Both the position numbers and the translations under genes were made by a program. From NCBI GenBank assembly GCA_025997455.1, contig BNUP01000014.1, forward strand, positions 1 to 30,977: DNA of 30,977 nt. The letters run 5' to 3'. The notes under the pieces are model-generated. The model searched no databases. It saw nothing but the letters and a program-made list of their open reading frames with translations, and was not told the origin of the DNA. Positions 23,778 through 30,104 of this stretch are shown one piece after another. This DNA comes from Fibrobacterales bacterium. Its GTDB lineage: Bacteria; Fibrobacterota; Fibrobacteria; Fibrobacterales; Fibrobacteraceae. Within the stretch, counting starts at the first letter, position 1; the number at the start of each line of letters is the position of its first letter.

Positions 23778-24671
23778 CTACCGAATAGTGTATAGTCGTG
23801 TTTTTGAGATTAAACTTTCGAAGGTTATTGAGTCGCCGGTGCTCAAGTTTTTCATTTCGTTTATGCCGTTTTTGTATTCCCGTTCGAGGCAGGGAACGCC
23901 GTTTTGCGTGTCTATTGCGACTTCCCAACGGTTTTGGTAGTTGGCGTTTTGCGGTGCATATTCTTTGAATTGTTTTCCGCCGGTTGTGATTGAAATGTGC
24001 TGTTCCCAGATGAAGTAAGGAAAGGGTTCTTTTTCGCGGAGAAAGACTGCATATTCGAGGCATTCGCGCCCGTTTATTTTGTGAAGTCCCTGTGTGCGGA
24101 CGGAATCTACCTGCACATTTGCAAGGGGTAATTGACCTCGTTCAGTAAGGAGCAAAGTGATGTCGGATTTGAGCGGGATTTCGCCCGTGAGGAGGTGCGT
24201 TATTTCCCAGCGGAGTTTGTCGGCTCGGTCTAAATCTACCTGACGGGTGAAGTTGGTGATTTGTTTTTTCCAACGGTCGGGTATGGATACTTTTGAGACT
24301 ACTTCGCTGAAGTTTTCGTTGCCTTCTATGTTGAGAATTTTGAGGTTTGCGGCGGTGAGTTTGAGTTCGGGCAATCGCAGGGCGAGTTCGGCTGGATGCG
24401 ATTTTTTTAGGTAGCCTTTTGAGGCATCGTAGAGGAATTTTCGCGTGAGTGTAATTGTGTCGTTGCTTTCGGCATAATTTTGAGAGTAGCGGGTTTCGGT
24501 GACTGTCCCGATTTGCTCGTATCCGCCGTCCATTGTGGAGTAGTGGTTTTGTGAAAAAACTTCAACGGTTACAGGTGCGGGAAGGGAATAGTTTATGGTT
24601 GCGGAACTTGGGTCGCAAGCGGTGAGGATTGCAAAAATTGCAAATGCAAAGAATATAAATATATTTTTCAT
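23778..24671 (-). CDS. Lipoprotein of unknown function
   Basis: A 297-aa predicted lipoprotein: signal peptide ending in the lipobox LTAC (Cys19) followed by D-P-S, which suggests outer-membrane or inner-membrane retention signals cannot be read reliably. The mature part is rich in beta-strand-like alternation (TVTETRYSQNY, ISITTGGKQF, FESLISKTRLYT) with no recognised motif. Its ATG overlaps the stop of the upstream lipoprotein gene by 4 bases (ATGA), so the two are translationally coupled and probably work together. Confidence 0.75.
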   Translation of the reverse strand: MKNIFIFFAFAIFAILTACDPSSATINYSLPAPVTVEVFSQNHYSTMDGGYEQIGTVTETRYSQNYAESNDTITLTRKFLYDASKGYLKKSHPAELALRLPELKLTAANLKILNIEGNENFSEVVSKVSIPDRWKKQITNFTRQVDLDRADKLRWEITHLLTGEIPLKSDITLLLTERGQLPLANVQVDSVRTQGLHKINGRECLEYAVFLREKEPFPYFIWEQHISITTGGKQFKEYAPQNANYQNRWEVAIDTQNGVPCLEREYKNGINEMKNLSTGDSITFESLISKTRLYTIR

Positions 24672-25096
24672 TTCGCTAATTCCAACTTTTTTTCGAGCAG
24701 AACGGAATCGCCAATAGCAAAAGCAACCCTGTAAAAACCCGGTGTGGAAGTTCTAAAAATTTCTCTTGCGGTTACGGGTTTTGATTCGGGTCCCTTTATC
24801 GTCGCTCGGTTATCCGTGTTGCGAACGGGAATTGCCCTCTTGAATAAAACTCTGTCGCCGACCTCTCCCTGATAAACTCGAAATTCAACTTCAGGTGCGA
24901 AGAAGGGTTTGCCGTTATCCATTTGAATCACAATAACATCGTTTGCTTTGAATAACGAGGTTGTGTCGGCAACAACGCCTGCGGAGGCGTTCCATTCGTG
25001 CCCTGCGAAAATTTTTGGTTCGTCTGTTGCAGTCGGGTCGCAAGAGATGAGAAAAATCACCGAAACAAAAAGCGAAATAATTAGAGGGTAGTGCAT
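24668..25096 (-). CDS. Small lipoprotein of unknown function
   Basis: A 142-aa predicted lipoprotein with lipobox LISC (about Cys19) followed by D-P-T, as in its downstream partner (C-D-P-S). The mature protein has beta-strand-like stretches (DVIVIQMDNG, VEFRVYQGEVGD, FYRVAFAIGDSVLL) without a recognised domain. The start at 25096 (M-H-Y-P-L) is chosen over an in-frame ATG at 25165, which would put repeat-module codons before the signal peptide. It lies 7 nt after a TTTCTACCTT motif. Confidence 0.75.
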   Translation of the reverse strand: MHYPLIISLFVSVIFLISCDPTATDEPKIFAGHEWNASAGVVADTTSLFKANDVIVIQMDNGKPFFAPEVEFRVYQGEVGDRVLFKRAIPVRNTDNRATIKGPESKPVTAREIFRTSTPGFYRVAFAIGDSVLLEKKLELAK

Positions 25097-25103
25097 AATG
25101 GGG

Positions 25104-25113
25104 AAGGTAGAAA
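25104..25113 (-). promoter_or_regulatory. TTTCTACCTT motif 7 nt before the small lipoprotein
   Basis: In minus orientation TTTCTACCTT is followed by CCCCATT and the ATG at 25096. The upstream spacer (25114-25165) reads CAACTTTACACTTTTCACTT, CAACTCTTGCACAGCCAAGT, the same module order as before nuoE. No Shine-Dalgarno. Confidence 0.45.
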
Positions 25114-25191
25114 AATCACTTGGCTGTGCAAGAGTTGAAAGTGAAAAGTGTAAAGTTGAAAGCACTATAGACGGAACTCAACAAAAAATTT

Positions 25192-27105
25192 TTATATCGC
25201 TTGCGACAGGTCAAAAACAATGTGCGACCACTGAAATTTATCGGGCTTAAAGTCTTTGAATTCAGTTTTAACGGCGTAGTCGAGGCGAAGGGTGAGGAAC
25301 TGCCATTTATAGCGAAGACCAAAACCGACGGACATTTCGGTTGCAATTTCAAATGATTTATCGTTATCGTTTATGCGCGACCAATCGGTGAATTGCACCA
25401 CTTGAAAATTGCGGAGTGGTGCAGGCAGGTTAAAGCGAAGTTCCTCGTTTATGCGGAAGTATTGCGGAGAGAGACCGCTTAAATGCAGCGTATCGAGCGT
25501 TCCCGTATCGGATACGGTAATAAGGGTTTTATTCGGAAAAACACTGCGGAATTTGTAGCCTCGAAGGGTTCTGCTGCCGCCCTGATAAAACACTTGGGCA
25601 TCGTCGGGCGTTGCTTTGTTGAAGATTTTTCCGTAACTGAACGCGAGTGCGCTATAAAGAAATCGCGAGAAGGGAACATAAAAAACTGCGGTGGAATTTG
25701 TGTAGGAAAAAGCGTGTTTTAAACCTATATCAAATAAATTTGCGGCATCTCCCATACCTTCAATTTCGTTAAAAGATTCATTTGTGAGTTCGCCGCCAAC
25801 ACCCAAAGTCGGCGAAAGTCTCAGCCCGAACACAGGGTCGTAAGGGTCGTTTGTGAAGTCGAATATTAGTCCTATCTCGCCTTTAATTTTGAAATAATTT
25901 TCGCCGTTCAAATTTAAAAATCTAAAATCAATCGTGTTTCTTGTGCGAATGTGGTCGGATATTCCAAATGAAATATCTCCGCGATTCACAATTTCCCATC
26001 GCTCGTCTAAACTGTCGGGTTTGGCGGGAACCGGTAAAATTTCGTGATTGAAAAAAATTCTGTCGCTTGCACGAATTGCCGTTGGAATCCAAGATACATC
26101 GGTGCCGAATAACAGCGGATTTGCAATGCTCAACGAGAGTTCTTGACGATTTTCCGCGATTAGCGCTCCAAAACCCGCCTCCAAAAAATTGCCGAATAAA
26201 TTTCTGTGCAGAGACGAAAACGACACTCCAAAACCGTAAAGTTCCTCAAAGAAAAAACCGTATTTCGCCTCACCCGGAACGCGCTCGTATGCGGTGAGTT
26301 GAATGTCCGAGAACCCGTCCTCTCGCAATGAATCTTCCAATTTAATCTGTGAAAATAATTGAGTTGAGAATAGTTTTGTCCTAAATGAATTGTAATAATT
26401 TCCGTCTATAATTGAACCTTGCGGAGTTTTCCAGAGTTTGTTAAACCAAGCGGTGTCTGAGAGACCAACTTCTTTTGCGGAATCCCTTGAACTTTGTGAG
26501 GGCAAATAGCCGCTGCGGAAAATTTTACTGCTGAAATTCCCCATACGAACTTGATTATTCGGCTCTAAAATGTAGCGAATATCAATTTTTTTTGCAATGG
26601 TATCTATAAATTCGGTGTGGTCTATATTGAGGTGCAGGTAGCCGTTTTTTTGATAAGCATCGCGAATTATCCGCACATCTTCGTTTATAATTTCCGAGTT
26701 GTAATAATCGCCTTTTGTAACACTAAATTCTTTTATTGTTGGGTAATTTAGCGTATCATCGCCTAAGGACTCTTCTTTTGAAATTATGAGTTCCGCATTC
26801 CTGAATTGATAGCGGTCTCCTTCAAAAATGTCAAAAGAATATAAAGAATCGCCGCTAATCGTAAGGTTTATGTTTTCGCTGAAATATCCGTTGCTCTGGT
26901 AGAAGTCGTCTAAATTCACCTTTGCAAGTTTTATTATAAATGTTCTGCGTTCGCTCGATATTAAATCCATCTCAGGAGGGAGGTCTAATTGCTCTGTTAA
27001 AATCCCCTCGCTATAAACGCTTGCTCCCGTGATTTGAATTTTCCAAGGATGTGTGGCGGCACCCGCGAGAGTCGCTACACAAAACAGAAGGACAAAAAAA
27101 CGCAC
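25192..27105 (-). CDS. Omp85/TamA-like outer-membrane protein
   Basis: A 637-aa protein with a signal peptide (MRFFVLLFCVATLAGAA), about three POTRA-like domains at about 20-275 (WKIQITGASVYSEG, GYFSENI, GYLHLNID) and a C-terminal 16-strand-type barrel with the conserved GGSRTLRGY. It ends in W-S-H-I-V-FDLSQAI. This is the TamA/BamA-like layout but shorter and distinct from BamA at 12042-14840. It starts with GTG (GAAGAAT upstream) 20 nt after the pentapeptide gene's stop, so it is probably co-transcribed with it. Its substrate is unknown; insertion or export of neighbouring envelope lipoproteins is one possibility. Confidence 0.85.
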   Translation of the reverse strand: MRFFVLLFCVATLAGAATHPWKIQITGASVYSEGILTEQLDLPPEMDLISSERRTFIIKLAKVNLDDFYQSNGYFSENINLTISGDSLYSFDIFEGDRYQFRNAELIISKEESLGDDTLNYPTIKEFSVTKGDYYNSEIINEDVRIIRDAYQKNGYLHLNIDHTEFIDTIAKKIDIRYILEPNNQVRMGNFSSKIFRSGYLPSQSSRDSAKEVGLSDTAWFNKLWKTPQGSIIDGNYYNSFRTKLFSTQLFSQIKLEDSLREDGFSDIQLTAYERVPGEAKYGFFFEELYGFGVSFSSLHRNLFGNFLEAGFGALIAENRQELSLSIANPLLFGTDVSWIPTAIRASDRIFFNHEILPVPAKPDSLDERWEIVNRGDISFGISDHIRTRNTIDFRFLNLNGENYFKIKGEIGLIFDFTNDPYDPVFGLRLSPTLGVGGELTNESFNEIEGMGDAANLFDIGLKHAFSYTNSTAVFYVPFSRFLYSALAFSYGKIFNKATPDDAQVFYQGGSRTLRGYKFRSVFPNKTLITVSDTGTLDTLHLSGLSPQYFRINEELRFNLPAPLRNFQVVQFTDWSRINDNDKSFEIATEMSVGFGLRYKWQFLTLRLDYAVKTEFKDFKPDKFQWSHIVFDLSQAI

Positions 27106-27125
27106 ACTATATTCTTCAGTGACTG

Positions 27126-28736
27126 CTATTTTTTCTTCCTTGCAGGTGCTTTTACCCTTTTCTTTGCAGGAGCGGGGTCTTCTTTCACCACCGGTGCGGA
27201 AACTTCTTCTTCGACTTCTACCGCCTTTTTCTTTCTCTTCGAGGGAGCAGGAGTATCATCTTCAATCGTTGGTGCGGATATATCCTCGTCATCTTCTACG
27301 GATTTTTTCTTCTTTTTTGGTGCGGATTTTGCACCGCCGTCTCTATTTACAAAACCGAATTTCTCTGGTTCAAAACCTGCGGGGAAATTTGTGCGGCTGT
27401 CATATATAACTTCTTTTGCCTGCAACTTGTCCATTTTGGAACGGCTCAAATCCGCTCCCGAAAAATCAACTTTTTCCAATTTGGTATCTGCGTTAAATTT
27501 AGCATTCTTCACATCTGCATTCACAAAACTGACTTGAATAAGTTTTGCTCCTTCAAAATTTGCACCGACCATAGAAGCCTCGGCAAAAATAACTCTATCG
27601 AGCGTGGAGTTTGAAAAGTTCGCTTTTGTTAAGTTTGCTTTGGTGAACTGTGATCTTTTCATATCTGTTCCGTCAAAAACACCGTTTCTCAAATCCGTTC
27701 CCAAGAAATCGCATTTATCAACAGAGGCATCGAAGAAACTCGCACCGGGCATAACCGTTTCGAGGAAAGTAGAACCGCTGACAGTGCTTTTGTCGAACAC
27801 AACTTTTGTAATGTTCATCTTGTCAAAATTCATATCGCTTATGGTTGCTTGTGCAAAAATTGCCCCTTGAAGTTTTGCTTTTTTGAGGTTTGCATTGCTA
27901 AAAGAAGTGAGCGAAAAGTCGGCTTGCGTAAAGTTTGCATTGCCGAAAGTTGCACCTGCAAAATCAACTCTTTGCAAGCCTGCACCGGCGAAGTTTGAAT
28001 TGTTCAAATCTACATCTACAAAGTTCGCATTTGTCAAGTTGCATTTTGAGAAGGTCGCCCCGTTAACCTGTGCACCTTTGAAACTCGACCCTGCCAATTC
28101 GGAGTTGGAGAAATCGGTTTTTTGCGCCACAACGCCGCTAAAATCGGCACCCGTTAAATCTACGCCTATTATCTTTGCACCCGTTAAATCGGTGTTCTTA
28201 AAACTCAATCCCTCCGACACCTTCATAGACGACATATTCGCATTCACAAGCGATGCACCGGAAAAATTGGTCGATTTGAGCGATAACTCGCTATTTAGCA
28301 ACACCGTGCGGTATAAATTTACGCCTTCGAGATTAGCATCGGAAAAATCCGCTCCGCGCATATCTGCACCTGAAAGGTTTGCACCCGAAAGGTTTGCACC
28401 CGAAAAATCGGGGGTCTCTATCATAGAGTTTTGGAATTTGGAATTGCTGAGGTCTGCTTTTTTGAAAACAGGGCTTACGCCTGTGGCATTTTGAAAGTCT
28501 GCACCTTCGGCTTGAGCACCGTCGAATCGGTAGCCGTCAATACCTTTGGTTCGGAAGGAAGTTTGAATTTCCTTATTGCGCCAATCGGCACTCTCGCTAA
28601 CCCTGCCTCCGCACGATGTCAAAACAGCGGACGACACAACCAAAACGGATATTACAACGGACTTCGCCGCACCCGATACCACTGCGGACACCACCGTATT
28701 TGCGGTTGAAAAACCGCGGGACAAATATTTTTGCAT
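27126..28736 (-). CDS. Pentapeptide-repeat lipoprotein with charged tail
   Basis: A 536-aa protein. The leader is long with a late lipobox LTSC (about Cys42). Residues about 60-450 are tandem A(D/N)-x-x-x pentapeptides (FSGANLSGANLSGADMRGAD), expected to fold as a right-handed quadrilateral beta-helix. The last 80 residues alternate lysine blocks with acidic/proline blocks (KKKKKSVEDDEDISAP), like the tail of the protein at 10618-11661. Start 28736 is chosen because AAGGA lies 8 nt upstream and an upstream in-frame ATG (28754) falls inside the predicted -10. The omp85-like gene follows at 20 nt. Role unknown; a structural envelope protein is likely. Confidence 0.85.
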   Translation of the reverse strand: MQKYLSRGFSTANTVVSAVVSGAAKSVVISVLVVSSAVLTSCGGRVSESADWRNKEIQTSFRTKGIDGYRFDGAQAEGADFQNATGVSPVFKKADLSNSKFQNSMIETPDFSGANLSGANLSGADMRGADFSDANLEGVNLYRTVLLNSELSLKSTNFSGASLVNANMSSMKVSEGLSFKNTDLTGAKIIGVDLTGADFSGVVAQKTDFSNSELAGSSFKGAQVNGATFSKCNLTNANFVDVDLNNSNFAGAGLQRVDFAGATFGNANFTQADFSLTSFSNANLKKAKLQGAIFAQATISDMNFDKMNITKVVFDKSTVSGSTFLETVMPGASFFDASVDKCDFLGTDLRNGVFDGTDMKRSQFTKANLTKANFSNSTLDRVIFAEASMVGANFEGAKLIQVSFVNADVKNAKFNADTKLEKVDFSGADLSRSKMDKLQAKEVIYDSRTNFPAGFEPEKFGFVNRDGGAKSAPKKKKKSVEDDEDISAPTIEDDTPAPSKRKKKAVEVEEEVSAPVVKEDPAPAKKRVKAPARKKK

Positions 28737-28752
28737 ACCACAATCCTTTTGC

Positions 28753-28781
28753 ATTATGTAAAAATACAAAAAAAAATGCAA
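28753..28781 (-). promoter_or_regulatory. Promoter of the pentapeptide-lipoprotein operon
   Basis: On the minus strand TTGCAT (28776-28781), a 17-base A/T-rich spacer and CATAAT (28753-28758). It would start transcription about 10 nt upstream of the chosen ATG. Confidence 0.65.
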
Positions 28782-28935
28782 ATGCGGTGAAAAAAACTAA
28801 AATTAACCTCTAAAAATTCATTTTTTTAAATATTTTATGGCTTGCTTGGCGATTTGTCAGCCGATAAGCAGGCATTTTAACTTGCGGGGGCACCTCTTGC
28901 GAATGCCCTGTTGTTTGTGATTTCGCTCAATACAA

Positions 28936-29079
28936 TCATTCATCAGGCGTAAAAATCTTAAAATTAGCAGGATTTAATCCTTTGCCTTTAATATCTTCTA
29001 AAACTTCTTCTTTTGAGAAATTCAAAACCTTAGGCTTATTATTTTTGCCTATAATAAAAACCTTAGCGTTTTTAGCCAT
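28936..29079 (-). CDS. Small protein of unknown function, 47 aa
   Basis: A 47-codon gene with a very good ribosome-binding site (GGAGGGG 4 nt before ATG). The product is basic at the start (AKNAKVFIIGKNNKPKV) and more acidic towards the end (FSKEEVLEDI, then FKIFTPDE). Not recognised. It is the last of a run of four small minus-strand frames. Confidence 0.6.
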   Translation of the reverse strand: MAKNAKVFIIGKNNKPKVLNFSKEEVLEDIKGKGLNPANFKIFTPDE

Positions 29080-29112
29080 AAACCCCTCCAATTAAATTTT
29101 TTGAGAATCTAT

Positions 29113-29427
29113 CTAATGAAAATTGTATTTGCTCTTTTTGCCGGTTATTTTTTCGTAAAGCGTCCAATAACCAATCCAGAGAATTGTAAATAAACCCAAA
29201 CTCATGCACAAAAACATATATATTTTTCCACCGGGTAATGCAAATATATATTTGAGACGACTGTCGTCTTGTAAAACAGTCCACACACCCGCTGCTATTG
29301 ACGGCACAACCGATATTCCCAACCCCACCAAAAAGATAAAGTCGTTCCACAAGTCTTTCCCTGTGCGTTTCAACGCAGGAACGCAAGACCGCAAATAAGC
29401 CGCTAACCTTATTTTTAACTTGTTCAT
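29113..29427 (-). CDS. Small membrane protein of unknown function
   Basis: A 104-aa protein with a basic N-terminus (KLKIRLAAYLRSC) and two predicted membrane segments (FIFLVGLGISVVPSIAAGVW and YMFLCMSLGLFTILWIGYW). Not recognised. AATATATATT-ATAGGT-ATG places a -10-like hexamer 6 nt before the start. The same ATGAAAAAAAAT leader precedes the gene at 29635-29799. Confidence 0.55.
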   Translation of the reverse strand: MNKLKIRLAAYLRSCVPALKRTGKDLWNDFIFLVGLGISVVPSIAAGVWTVLQDDSRLKYIFALPGGKIYMFLCMSLGLFTILWIGYWTLYEKITGKKSKYNFH

Positions 29428-29480
29428 ACCTATAATATATATTTTTTTTCATAAAAAAACTCCTCACAGGTCGCTATAAT

Positions 29481-29612
29481 CTACTCCCAAACCATTTTTT
29501 TTAGTTTCGGGAGTTGTTTCGGTAGAGGCGGTTCTTGCGAGCGTAAAAACTCGTCTAAACTTGGAGTAAATTCGTATGAGACATCGCTTGAATTAGGATT
29601 GGGAAGTGTCAT
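29481..29612 (-). CDS. Small acidic/proline-rich protein, 43 aa
   Basis: A 43-codon frame with GGTGG 6-7 nt before the ATG. The product (TLPNPNSSDVSYEFTPSLDE ... KQLPKLKKMVWE) looks like a short linear peptide or adaptor. Not recognised; it could be a non-coding chance frame, though its spacing and strand match its neighbours. Confidence 0.4.
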   Translation of the reverse strand: MTLPNPNSSDVSYEFTPSLDEFLRSQEPPLPKQLPKLKKMVWE

Positions 29613-29634
29613 AATGCACCACCGATAAACTTAT

Positions 29635-29799
29635 TTATTTTTTTAAGTAATCTTTCTCAGCCTCTTCCTTCATCTCTTTTTCGCCTCTCTTCATATCCTC
29701 TTCCCAAATATCGCTCAATTCCTTGCCAAAATTGTCTCCTTCGTCTCCACGCCAATGGAAATACGGCAATATATCTAAAAGTTCGAGCAATGAGTCCAT
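29635..29799 (-). CDS. Small highly charged protein, 54 aa
   Basis: A 54-codon frame with a hydrophobic start (M-D-S-LLELLDILPYFHW) and a helical Glu/Lys-rich end (EEDMKRGEKEMKEEAEKDYL). Not recognised. TATATT-TGGGGT-ATG places a -10-like hexamer 6 nt before the start. Confidence 0.45.
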   Translation of the reverse strand: MDSLLELLDILPYFHWRGDEGDNFGKELSDIWEEDMKRGEKEMKEEAEKDYLKK

Positions 29800-29998
29800 A
29801 CCCCAAATATACATTTTTTTTCATAAAATAGTTCACCATACCTTTTGCCCCGCCACCTGCGGCAACATCAAGTCCCGCAACCGCCACACCCTTCATCTGC
29901 AAATCCTCAACCGTCTTTCCCGCCGCATCAGCAAACACACCCCCTCCCCTATCATACTCGTGCACAGGTTGTCCTCGTGACTTTGACACGGGGAACAC
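29800..29998 (-). pseudogene. Gene fragment of unknown identity
   Basis: The minus-strand frame from about 29998 reads VFPVSKSRGQPVHEYDRGGG, then VFADAAGKTVEDLQMKG and VAVAGLDVAAGGGAKGMVNY. Composition and codon use look like real protein, but upstream it runs into the repeat at 30001-30056 and downstream it reads through the small gene at 29635-29799 as a shadow. It resembles the region before the variable domain in Rhs/polymorphic toxins only loosely; I do not claim that identity. Confidence 0.35.
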
Positions 29999-30000
29999 AA

Positions 30001-30056
30001 GACTCCAAGCCGATAGGCGACTGGACAGACTAACTAACTTCTTTATTTCTTTTCTG
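30001..30056. repeat. Repeat shared (inverted) with 11678-11738
   Basis: CCAAGCCGATAGGCGACTGG, CAGACTAACTAACTTCTTTA and TTTCTTTTCTG are the reverse complement of 11678-11738, with one TTAG unit fewer. It lies just upstream of the Rpn promoter. Confidence 0.85.
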
Positions 30057-30069
30057 TCAATCCAAAAAC

Positions 30070-30098
30070 TTGCATTTTATCAAAAATTTTTCTATATT
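30070..30098 (+). promoter_or_regulatory. Promoter of the Rpn-family gene
   Basis: TTGCAT (30070-30075), a 17-base spacer ending in TTTTTC, then TATATT (30093-30098), only 6 nt before the ATG at 30105. This is a nearly complete promoter whose predicted start site coincides with the start codon. Confidence 0.7.
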
Positions 30099-30104
30099 CC
30101 CTCA

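Noticed and set aside
23497..24063. 188-aa minus-strand frame across the PBP-lipoprotein spacer
   Set aside because: It runs through the REP-like repeat and in the wrong frame through two better-supported genes.
29072..29467. 131-aa minus-strand frame beginning M-R-S-F-F-M-K-K-N
   Set aside because: It overlaps in another frame the 104-aa membrane protein, which has clean transmembrane segments; it is more likely a shadow sharing the leader.
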